This document shows positions 8,391 through 15,514 of a DNA stretch of 64,000 nt, in pieces. Origin of the DNA: an uncultured Lachnospiraceae bacterium (GTDB lineage: Bacteria > Bacillota > Clostridia > Lachnospirales > Lachnospiraceae); assembly GCA_910589265.1 (NCBI GenBank), contig CAJUTQ010000004.1, positions 1 to 64,000 on the forward strand, written 5' to 3'. The position numbers were made by a program, and so were the translations under genes. The notes below the pieces were generated by a model that saw only the letters and a list, made by a program, of their open reading frames with translations, did no database searches and had not been told where the DNA came from. Positions within the stretch are counted from its first letter, which is position 1. Each line of letters opens with the position of its first letter.

Positions 8391-9329
8391 TTATTCGCTC
8401 TTTGCCATAATTTCCTTCATGGAGGCAGCCAGCCCTGCCAATCCTTGTATTTCAGATGGAATGATAATTTTTGTCGCTCTTCCATCTGCTATTTTTTCCA
8501 TAGCCTCTAGGCTTTTTATTTGCAATACAGAAGAATCTGCTCCTGCTTCCTTTACAAAACGTATTCCGTCCGCTGTCGCCTGCTGCACTTTCAAAATCGC
8601 TGTTGCCTGACCTTCTGCCTCTCGAATCATTTTCTCCTTTTCAGCCTCTGCCCGAAGAATAGCTGCCTGTTTTTCTGCTTCTGCATCCAAGATAGCGGAT
8701 TCTTTCTTTCCCTCAGCTATCAGAATGGTAGACTTCTTCTCCCCTTCTGCCCTTAAAATAGCTTCTCTTCTTTCTCTCTCTGCCTTCATCTGCTTTTCCA
8801 TTGCATCCTGAATAGCAGCAGGAGGAATAATATTTTTTAATTCCACTCGATTTACTTTAATGCCCCATGGATCTGTCGCTATGTCTAATGAGGCTCTCAT
8901 CTTTGTATTAATCGTCTCTCTGGATGTCAAAGTCTCGTCTAACTCTAAATCTCCAATAATATTTCTCAGCGTTGTTGCCGTCAAATTTTCAATGGCCATT
9001 ATTGGATTTTCAACCCCATAAGCAAATAATTTGGGATCTGTAATTTGAAAAAATACTACTGTATCAATTCTCATAGTAACATTGTCTTTTGTAATTACTG
9101 GCTGAGGAGCAAAATCCACAACCTGTTCCTTTAAAAGAACTCTCTTGGCCACTCTTTCTATGAAAGGTATCTTTAAATGAAAACCGACAGACCAGGTTCC
9201 CTGATATGCTCCAAGGCGTTCCATAACATAAGCTTGCGCCTGAGGCACAATCTTAATACAAGACGCAAAAACAATTAAAATAAAAATAAACAATAGTACA
9301 AATAAAATAACTGCAAAATAATCCACCAT
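8391..9329 (-). CDS. qmcA: SPFH/stomatin-family membrane scaffold (QmcA/HflK-like)
   Basis: Membrane-anchored SPFH protein of 312 residues. It has one N-terminal transmembrane helix (about 5-25), the SPFH domain (about 28-200, ERLGAYQGTWSVGFHLKIPF) and a long Ala/Glu-rich coiled coil (about 195-275) made of repeated AEGEKK/AEAEKQ-type units. A short hydrophobic C-terminal patch (GLAGLAASMKEIM) ends it. Such proteins form oligomeric rings that organise membrane domains and often control proteases. It follows the NfeD gene by six bases, the standard SPFH-NfeD pairing. The gene symbol reflects family resemblance and not proven orthology. Confidence 0.9.
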   Translation of the reverse strand: MVDYFAVILFVLLFIFILIVFASCIKIVPQAQAYVMERLGAYQGTWSVGFHLKIPFIERVAKRVLLKEQVVDFAPQPVITKDNVTMRIDTVVFFQITDPKLFAYGVENPIMAIENLTATTLRNIIGDLELDETLTSRETINTKMRASLDIATDPWGIKVNRVELKNIIPPAAIQDAMEKQMKAERERREAILRAEGEKKSTILIAEGKKESAILDAEAEKQAAILRAEAEKEKMIREAEGQATAILKVQQATADGIRFVKEAGADSSVLQIKSLEAMEKIADGRATKIIIPSEIQGLAGLAASMKEIMAKSE

Positions 9330-9335
9330 ATTCCA

Positions 9336-9782
9336 TTACACTCCTTCCAGATCTTTTTCTACTATTAATTTTACCCCTTCAATGCGTAAAATTTTCACAA
9401 CCATACCATCTTCCAGAATTTCATGTTTGGCATTGCTCCTTGCCGTCCATTCTTTACCTTCCAGAATTACTGTTCCCTCCCCTTTTAAATTATTAATTTC
9501 ACTTATGACAACAGCCTGCTTCCCAATAAGGGTATCTACATTTGTTTTTATTCTGTCCTTGTTAAAATATTTTATAGCAATGGGTCTTGTCAAAAATAAA
9601 AGAGCTAGGGAAACAATAAAGAAAAGAAAAAACTGTATTGCTATAGGAACCCTGAATAAAGAAGCAATGAAAGCAATCAATGCCCCTCCTGCGAACCAGA
9701 TAGTTGTAAGACCTAGTGTAACTGCTTCTATAATAAGACATATAACAATAACGGCAAGCCATATGAAAGCATCCATACGCAA
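9336..9782 (-). CDS. NfeD-family membrane protein
   Basis: A 148-residue short NfeD protein without the ClpP-like protease domain. Hydrophobic segments at about 5-25, 30-45 and 47-66 are followed by a cytoplasmic or extracellular OB-fold (about 80-148, GKQAVVISEINNLKGEGTVI and GMVVKILRIEGVKLIVEKD). NfeD partners bind SPFH scaffolds, and the SPFH gene lies directly downstream. A near-perfect promoter (9809-9837) is just upstream, making nfeD the first gene of the unit. Confidence 0.88.
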   Translation of the reverse strand: MRMDAFIWLAVIVICLIIEAVTLGLTTIWFAGGALIAFIASLFRVPIAIQFFLFFIVSLALLFLTRPIAIKYFNKDRIKTNVDTLIGKQAVVISEINNLKGEGTVILEGKEWTARSNAKHEILEDGMVVKILRIEGVKLIVEKDLEGV

Positions 9783-9808
9783 CTCCCCTTTCTTCTATGG
9801 TTCACTTT

Positions 9809-9837
9809 ATTATAGGCATTTTCAATGATTATGTCAA
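9809..9837 (-). promoter_or_regulatory. Promoter of the NfeD-SPFH unit
   Basis: Minus-strand TTGACA (9832-9837), 17 bases, TATAAT (9809-9814), both hexamers perfect. Confidence 0.8.
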
Positions 9838-9900
9838 TGGCGCAGATTTCCTGCCAAAAAAGAAAAACTACAACAAGGAAAATTTTTATTCTAAATCAAT

Positions 9901-9937
9901 AGGGAGTAGCTCATGTTTATAACATGAACTGCTCCCC
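9901..9937 (-). terminator. Terminator of the SH3/hydrolase gene
   Basis: Long stem GGGGAGCAGTTCATG pairing, with two mismatches, to CATGAGCTACTCCC around TTATAAA. It ends a few bases past the hydrolase stop codon. Confidence 0.65.
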
Positions 9938-9942
9938 TATCT

Positions 9943-11160
9943 TTACCAAAATACATGATTTCCAATGACAAATCCTTGCTTTCCACTCCTTATGTTACGA
10001 AAATGGGTGGCACTTCCCACATTATTTACCCCATTTAATGCTTCTGTTGCTGCTTGTATGTTTTGGGCGCTAGGCCCCTTTGCCACAACAGCAGCTACTT
10101 TTCCCGAACCTGCTGGTCCAAACTGACCTGGTGCGTAAATAACATCTGCAATATTTGCATATCTTCCACTATGTAATCGATTCATGACAACTGCTCCAAC
10201 TGCTATTTTTCCTTCATAAACTTCCTGATTCGCTTCACATTCAATAAGTGCTGCCAGCAATATGAGATCGCTTGTCCCTGCTGGAACTGCTTTTCCCATT
10301 GTTACTTGAGGCTTTTGCACAGAAGAATTTCCTTCTTTTTTCTCTTTTTCTTTCCTCTCCTGTTCCCTTTTTTCCTCTTCCTTTTGCTGTCTTTGTTGGA
10401 TCTCTTCTATTGTTTCACCTTGGGAAAGTTTGTTTTCAACGGAAACATAGTCGCTGGAAACGTAGCCTACCTTCTCATTACTCATTTGGATTTTAATCCA
10501 CTTACCATCCGAGCCTAAAACTTTTACTTCTTCGCCTTCTGCCAATAAAGTGCTGACCCCTGCCTGGGCATTTGCATTATCCCTGACTCTTAACGATTGC
10601 GCTTCAATGGTCGCCGTCTTGTTCCCTACCTCTTCTGCTAGTTTTTCGGCTTCCTCCCCAAAAAGGAGGTATTCGTTTTTAGCCCATCCCTCTACATTTC
10701 CAGAACGAATCTTTGTCCATTCCTGTCCCTTTTCAACAATTTCTCCTGCACAGTCCTTATAAATCTTTCCTACGACGGATGATTCCTCAGCTGCCTGAGC
10801 TCTTACATTTAGAGAGTCGTCTACCTTTGCCATAACAAGACTTCCTGTCTGGGACTCTCCACTCTCTGGCAAATTCATTTCCTCCTGCTCCTGAACAGGT
10901 GTTTCCTCTATCTGATTGGCAGATACTGTGTCGTCAATAAGCAAGGTATCTATGGGAATAGCCTTTGTTACTCCTGCTGCTATATCTCTACTCTTTATTT
11001 CTTTTGAAGCGTTATCCGTTCCTATTTCTTTTGATATTCCTGCGCTGATCTCTGCTATGCTTTTAAACTCTCTTGCATAAACATCTTCCTTTGCCGCCCC
11101 GTTTATTGACAAAATTGCCGCTGAAATAAAGAAATAACGAAACGCTGTTTTATATTTCAT
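9943..11160 (-). CDS. Secreted cell-wall hydrolase with two SH3b domains (SleB/CwlJ type)
   Basis: About 405 residues. A hydrophobic signal peptide begins MKYKTAFRYFFISAAILSIN. A low-complexity linker follows, then two bacterial SH3 domains (about 105-160, SLNVRAQAAEESSVVG; and about 180-240, SLRVRDNANAQAGVS). A Glu/Lys/Gln-rich spacer (about 250-280) leads to a C-terminal hydrolase_2 domain (about 295-405, LLAALIECEANQEVYEGKIA, VMNRLHSGRY, FGPAGSGK, ATHFRN). That domain is the spore-cortex lytic fold of SleB and CwlJ, with Glu of IECEA as likely catalytic acid. GGAGG stands 11 bases before the ATG at 11160 and overlaps the alternative ATG at 11178. Whether it acts on spores or vegetative wall is open. 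Confidence 0.85.
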   Translation of the reverse strand: MKYKTAFRYFFISAAILSINGAAKEDVYAREFKSIAEISAGISKEIGTDNASKEIKSRDIAAGVTKAIPIDTLLIDDTVSANQIEETPVQEQEEMNLPESGESQTGSLVMAKVDDSLNVRAQAAEESSVVGKIYKDCAGEIVEKGQEWTKIRSGNVEGWAKNEYLLFGEEAEKLAEEVGNKTATIEAQSLRVRDNANAQAGVSTLLAEGEEVKVLGSDGKWIKIQMSNEKVGYVSSDYVSVENKLSQGETIEEIQQRQQKEEEKREQERKEKEKKEGNSSVQKPQVTMGKAVPAGTSDLILLAALIECEANQEVYEGKIAVGAVVMNRLHSGRYANIADVIYAPGQFGPAGSGKVAAVVAKGPSAQNIQAATEALNGVNNVGSATHFRNIRSGKQGFVIGNHVFW

Positions 11161-11212
11161 TTTTAATAAATCCTCCATACGTTACTTTTTCAATTTTATA
11201 GATAACATAATA

Positions 11213-11233
11213 AAATTATGTTAAATATATTAC
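11213..11233. promoter_or_regulatory. AT-rich palindrome upstream of the hydrolase gene
   Basis: TAACATAA, five bases, TTATGTTA. It lies about 50 bases before the hydrolase start, next to a minus-strand TATAAA box, so it is placed as an operator would be. Confidence 0.35.
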
Positions 11234-11281
11234 AATTTTATTACTAACGTATGTATATATTATCAAAAAACAAAAAATTTG

Positions 11282-12076
11282 TCAAATATTCTTAGATTTT
11301 TCAATGCATGCTCCCACTGCCTCTATGACTGCTGACCGAAATCCCCTTTCCTCTAACACTCTGACAGCCTCTATAGTAGTCCCTGCTGGTGAGCATACCA
11401 TGTCTTTTAGCTCTCCTGGGTGCTTTTTTGTCTTTGCAATCATTTTTGCACTTCCAATAACTGCCTGGGCTGCAAACTCATACGCCATCTGTCTAGGCAT
11501 GCCTCCTTTTACCGCTGCGTCAGCCATTGCCTCTATAAAAAGAAAAACATAAGCTGGAGAACTGCCACTTACCCCTACAACAGCATCCATTAATCTTTCC
11601 TCTACTTCATATGCCTTTCCAAAACTATGAAATAATTGTATTACTCTTTCTTTTTCACTTTCTGTTACAAACTTGTTACAACATACTCCTGTACATCCTT
11701 CTCCAATTAAGGCTGGTGTGTTAGGCATGCATCTTACTATTTTTATCTGTTTTTTAAATTGCCCTTCCAGCCACTCAATGGTTTTCCCTGGTGCAATCGT
11801 TATTATCATCTGTTCTTCCCTGACACTGAAACGTATTTCTCCAATGACGTCTTCATAATATTGGGGCTTTACAGACAATACAATGATGTGAGCTTTTCTG
11901 GCTGTTTCTTTATTGGAGTCTCCTATTTCTATTCCTGTCTCTGCCTTTACTTTCTCTTCTACTTCCTTTGAAATGTCTGTTCCTATTATTTCTTCTTTCT
12001 TGAAAGTCTTATTTTTTATAAGACCTCCTATCATTGCTCCTGCCATATTTCCCAATCCAATAAACCCTATTTTCAT
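11282..12076 (-). CDS. proC: Pyrroline-5-carboxylate reductase
   Basis: Last step of proline synthesis: reduces pyrroline-5-carboxylate with NAD(P)H. The 264-residue protein starts with the Rossmann motif IGFIGLGNMAGAMIGG. SVKPQ follows at the second strand, then PNTPALIGEG, and the helical dimerisation domain has the signature SGSSPAYVFLFIEAM and SPAGTTIEAV. I chose the ATG at 12076, where the family normally begins; an AAAGGA site precedes it. An alternative ATG four codons upstream touches the site. It follows the rRNA methyltransferase gene by about 30 bases. Confidence 0.95.
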   Translation of the reverse strand: MKIGFIGLGNMAGAMIGGLIKNKTFKKEEIIGTDISKEVEEKVKAETGIEIGDSNKETARKAHIIVLSVKPQYYEDVIGEIRFSVREEQMIITIAPGKTIEWLEGQFKKQIKIVRCMPNTPALIGEGCTGVCCNKFVTESEKERVIQLFHSFGKAYEVEERLMDAVVGVSGSSPAYVFLFIEAMADAAVKGGMPRQMAYEFAAQAVIGSAKMIAKTKKHPGELKDMVCSPAGTTIEAVRVLEERGFRSAVIEAVGACIEKSKNI

Positions 12077-12105
12077 ATATTTAATCATTCCTTTCTTTTC
12101 TATAT

Positions 12106-12891
12106 TTATAGATGCAAATCCTTCTGCCTGTACGCCTCGTAGATAAGCAAAGAGGCGGAAACTGCTGCATTTAAAGATTCCACCTGACCACACATAGGAA
12201 TAAAAACTCTTTCATTAGCTAAGGCTATTATTTCTTTTGTTAGTCCCCTTCCTTCATTCCCAATGAGAAAAATGCTCTTTTTTTTATAAGTAACTTTCGT
12301 ATAGTTTTTACCTCCTTTTATACAAGATGCATAGACAGCTCCCTCTCCTTTTTTTAAATCTTTTATTGTCCTTTCTAAACAATCCGTTTTTACAAAAGGA
12401 ATCCGGAAAATAGAACCCATTGTACTCCGAATTACTTTTGGGTTATAAACATCTGCCGTGTGGTGATCCATAATAATTCCCTTCACTCCTGCTCCCTCAC
12501 CTGTGCGAAAAATAGTTCCTAAGTTCCCTGGATCCTGGACTCCTTCAAGCACTAGAAAGATTCCGTCTGTCACCCTGTCCCATGTCTCCATCCCATCCTT
12601 CCATTGCCTCATAACACATAAAATTCCTTGAGGTGTTATTGTGTTGGATATTTTATGAAATATGCTATCGTCCACTACTTGCACATTGCCCTTTTCTTCT
12701 ATTTCTTTTTGATATTCTGTATGTTTATAAAAAGTATTGGATACATAAATTTGTACGATTCTTTCCTTAGGAGCCTCTAAGAACATTTTTATTCCTTCCA
12801 CAAGAAAAAGGCCTTGGGCTTTTCTTTCTTTACTTTTTGTGCCAAGAAGAACCAAATTTTTTATTTGACTGTTTGATGTTGATGTAATCAT
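12106..12891 (-). CDS. 23S rRNA 2'-O-methyltransferase, SpoU/TrmH family
   Basis: SPOUT-fold RNA ribose methyltransferase of about 261 residues. An N-terminal substrate-binding domain (about 1-95, LVEGIKMFLEA) is followed by the knotted catalytic domain with motif 1 EGVQDPGNLGTIFRTGEGAG, motif 2 LIGNEGRGLTKE and motif 3 MCGQVESLNAAVSASLLIYE. It uses S-adenosylmethionine. The exact nucleotide target cannot be told from sequence; RlmB-like or TsnR-like annotations are possible. The ATG at 12891 has AAGGAG ten bases upstream, and the site overlaps the trkH stop, so the two genes are coupled. Confidence 0.9.
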   Translation of the reverse strand: MITSTSNSQIKNLVLLGTKSKERKAQGLFLVEGIKMFLEAPKERIVQIYVSNTFYKHTEYQKEIEEKGNVQVVDDSIFHKISNTITPQGILCVMRQWKDGMETWDRVTDGIFLVLEGVQDPGNLGTIFRTGEGAGVKGIIMDHHTADVYNPKVIRSTMGSIFRIPFVKTDCLERTIKDLKKGEGAVYASCIKGGKNYTKVTYKKKSIFLIGNEGRGLTKEIIALANERVFIPMCGQVESLNAAVSASLLIYEAYRQKDLHL

Positions 12892-12905
12892 GAATTTCTT
12901 ACTCC

Positions 12906-14249
12906 TTATCCAATAGCAATTTTTTCTACTGGCTGCTGCACTGGAGGCACATTCCTCTTTTGTACAAAGATAAATGCCAGAGTCAAACTTCCCATTCTTC
13001 CACAATACATTAAAAAGCTTATCATTAATTTTCCAAGGGTATTTAAATCCCTTGTAATCCCTGTTGACATGCCTACTGTCCCCATTGCAGAAGTTACCTC
13101 AAATAAAGCATCCCCAAGTTCAATGGAGCTGACTGCACATAAAAATAAGGTTCCAATAAAAATCAATCCCAAATTCAAAAAAGCAGCCATACTCGCCTTC
13201 CTTACGGCATCTTCTTCCAGCCTTCTATGAAATACGTTACATCCCTTTGTCTTTCGTATTCCCTGAATAATTTCCAAGACAACAACAGCCATTGTCGTTG
13301 TTTTAATTCCCCCTGCTGTAGATCCCGGACTCCCTCCGATGTACATGAGAAACATCGTAAGAAGCTTACTCCCATCTGTCATCTTCCCTGTATCCATTGT
13401 GTTAAATCCTGCAGTCCTAGGAGTCACTGAGGAAAACATGGAGGCCAGTATCCTTTGTCCTAACTCCATTCCTGCCATTTCATTGTTGTATTCAAGAAAA
13501 AAGAAAAAAATAGAACCTATAAAAAATAAAAAAATTGTCATTGACAAAACTATTTTTGTGTGGAGATAATACCTTCTAAAATGCCATCGATTTCTGTATA
13601 AATCATCCCAAACGACAAATCCCAATCCGCCAATGGTAATTAAGGCCATAAGCACACCATTCATTAAAGGATCCCCCACATAGGTTGAAAAAGATGTGTA
13701 CTCCTCAATTTCTCCCATTAAGTCAAAGCCTGCATTGCAAAAAGCAGATATAGAATGAAAAATCCCATAATAAACTCCCGTCCAAAACCCTTTTAAAGGT
13801 ATAAACCGAATGGCAAGCAAGGCAGCCCCTATACTTTCAAACAAAAGTGTGCCTACAATAATTTTTCTTGTCAATCGTATAACTCCTGACAAAGTCAGTG
13901 TACCCATGCTTTCATGGATCATCTCCCGATCTTTAAGTCCTATTTTCTTTCTTAGCATCATTGAAAGAAAAACTCCCAAAACCATAAATCCCAATCCACC
14001 AATTTGAATAAGGAAAAGGAGTATCACCTGTCCAACTATATTAAATTTTGTATAGGTGTCTGCCACAACCAAACCAGTAACACAAGTTGCAGACACAGAG
14101 GTGAAAAGGGCATCTACAGGCTTCATGGCTACGCCTGACTTTGCCACCCAAGGCATGGAAAGGAGAATTGCCCCTATCAAAATAATAAAGGAAAATCCCA
14201 GGGCCATTCTTTGCGCCACTGTCAGCCTCTTTTCTTTTTTCTTCCTCAT
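12906..14249 (-). CDS. trkH: Potassium uptake membrane subunit, TrkH/KtrB family
   Basis: Ion-conducting subunit of a Trk/Ktr potassium (or sodium-coupled potassium) transporter. About 447 residues with a basic cytoplasmic start (MRKKKEKRLTVAQRMALGF) and four repeated M1-P-M2 units. Filter glycines are seen in ATCVTGL, SISAFCNAGF, VTPRTAGF and TSAMGTVGMSTG. The GGSPGSTAGGIKTTT segment marks the middle gate. The ATG at 14249 has GGGAGG seven bases upstream; the longer frame adds 58 unrelated residues. No TrkA/KtrA regulatory gene is next to it here. Confidence 0.93.
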   Translation of the reverse strand: MRKKKEKRLTVAQRMALGFSFIILIGAILLSMPWVAKSGVAMKPVDALFTSVSATCVTGLVVADTYTKFNIVGQVILLFLIQIGGLGFMVLGVFLSMMLRKKIGLKDREMIHESMGTLTLSGVIRLTRKIIVGTLLFESIGAALLAIRFIPLKGFWTGVYYGIFHSISAFCNAGFDLMGEIEEYTSFSTYVGDPLMNGVLMALITIGGLGFVVWDDLYRNRWHFRRYYLHTKIVLSMTIFLFFIGSIFFFFLEYNNEMAGMELGQRILASMFSSVTPRTAGFNTMDTGKMTDGSKLLTMFLMYIGGSPGSTAGGIKTTTMAVVVLEIIQGIRKTKGCNVFHRRLEEDAVRKASMAAFLNLGLIFIGTLFLCAVSSIELGDALFEVTSAMGTVGMSTGITRDLNTLGKLMISFLMYCGRMGSLTLAFIFVQKRNVPPVQQPVEKIAIG

Positions 14250-14393
14250 ATTCGTTCCTCCCATGAATGTTCTCTTCTCAGCCCTGCTCCTAATTGATAG
14301 GCTGCTTTTTCCATTTTCCAATAAAAGTTCACTCCCGTCAATGGTTTTCCTCACACATATCCATTTTGCATACTTAGGAAGAAAATCATTCAA

Positions 14394-14446
14394 AAAACCA
14401 TAATCTATCATGCGAATTTTCAACTTACATAATAGATTATGGTTTT
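14394..14446 (-). terminator. 15-bp perfect inverted repeat between pfkA and trkH
   Basis: AAAACCATAATCTAT and its exact reverse complement enclose 23 bases. On the minus strand the second arm ends in TTTTTT, so it can act as the pfkA terminator despite the AT-rich stem. The remaining 140 bases up to trkH hold no recognisable gene. Confidence 0.55.
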
Positions 14447-14472
14447 CCCAGCTTTCAATAACAATCTATATT

Positions 14473-15447
14473 TTAAATTGCAAGCATTCTGCTCACTTCA
14501 TATTGAAAAGGTGATATTTCCTTTTGCATAGCTAATGCCTCATCAATGTCAAAATCAACAAATTGCCCGTGTTGATAGCCAACTACCCGGTTAGTCTCTC
14601 CCTTACACAATATATCAGCTGCATAAGCTCCCATCATAGAAGCATAGTACCGATCTTTGCAAGTAGGGCTTCCTCCTCTTTGCATGTATCCCAAAATAGT
14701 GGCCCTCGTTTCAATGCCTGTTGCAGCCTCAATTCTCCTGGCCATAGAAGTGGAATGGCCGATTCCCTCAGCGTTAATAATCAAATGATGGGTTTTTCCT
14801 TTTTTTCGGTTGGCAATTATGTTATTGATAATCTCCTGCTCATTAAATTCATAACGTTCTGGGATAAGAATGTCCTCTGCACCATTGGCAACGCCACACC
14901 ATAGAGCAATATATCCTGCATTTCTACCCATTACCTCAATAATACTGCATCTCTCATGAGAAGAGGATGTATCCCTAACTTTATCAATGGCCTGCATTGC
15001 TGTATTCACTGCTGTGTCAAACCCAATCGTATATTCTGTACAGGCAATGTCCAAGTCAATAGTCCCTGGTATTCCAATTGTATTAATTCCATGGGCTGCC
15101 AATTTCTGTGCTCCTCTATAGGAACCGTCTCCTCCAATGACAACTAGCCCGTCTATTTTGTGTTTCTTACATATTTCTGCACCTTTTTTTTGTCCCTCTT
15201 CTGTTTTAAATTCCTCACACCTTGCTGTACGTAAAATTGTCCCGCCCATTTGTATTGTATCCGAAACATCCCTTGGTGTCATGTCAAATATCTCTTCATT
15301 GAGCAGCCCTGCATAACCTCTTTGAATACCCTTTACTTTCTTTCCGTTTACAATAGATTTCCTTACAACTGCCCGAATGGCAGCATTCATTCCTGGTGCA
15401 TCTCCACCACTTGTCAGCACTCCAATTGTCTTGATTTCTTTGGCCAT
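14473..15447 (-). CDS. pfkA: ATP-dependent 6-phosphofructokinase
   Basis: Commits fructose-6-phosphate to glycolysis. The 324-residue protein has the N-terminal ATP loop GVLTSGGDAPGMNAAIRAVV, the GGDGS motif whose Gly marks the ATP type, the catalytic TIDLD (129-133), MGRNAGYIALW for sugar binding and GYMQRGGSPTCKDR. The catalytic aspartates are kept but the usual Asn of TIDND is Leu. I recall TIDLDIACTEYT as common in Lachnospiraceae. The gene follows dnaE by 67 bases and is probably co-transcribed with it. Confidence 0.95.
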   Translation of the reverse strand: MAKEIKTIGVLTSGGDAPGMNAAIRAVVRKSIVNGKKVKGIQRGYAGLLNEEIFDMTPRDVSDTIQMGGTILRTARCEEFKTEEGQKKGAEICKKHKIDGLVVIGGDGSYRGAQKLAAHGINTIGIPGTIDLDIACTEYTIGFDTAVNTAMQAIDKVRDTSSSHERCSIIEVMGRNAGYIALWCGVANGAEDILIPERYEFNEQEIINNIIANRKKGKTHHLIINAEGIGHSTSMARRIEAATGIETRATILGYMQRGGSPTCKDRYYASMMGAYAADILCKGETNRVVGYQHGQFVDFDIDEALAMQKEISPFQYEVSRMLAI

Positions 15448-15514
15448 ACTTGCTTTCCTCCTGTCCCCTTCTATTACTAATTTTAATCCTTTTCCCCTTA
15501 GTTTTCAATCATTT

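Noticed and set aside
8645..8800. Tandem DNA repeat
   Set aside because: The repetition reflects AEGEKK/AEAEKQ-type coiled-coil units of the SPFH protein and is normal for the family.
10272..10518. Phe/Leu-rich plus-strand frames that look like membrane proteins
   Set aside because: They are antisense to the Glu/Lys-rich spacer of the SH3/hydrolase gene, which always gives such frames.
14250..14423. 58-codon N-terminal extension of trkH
   Set aside because: It crosses the inverted repeat at 14394-14446, and a strong ribosome site marks the internal ATG at 14249.
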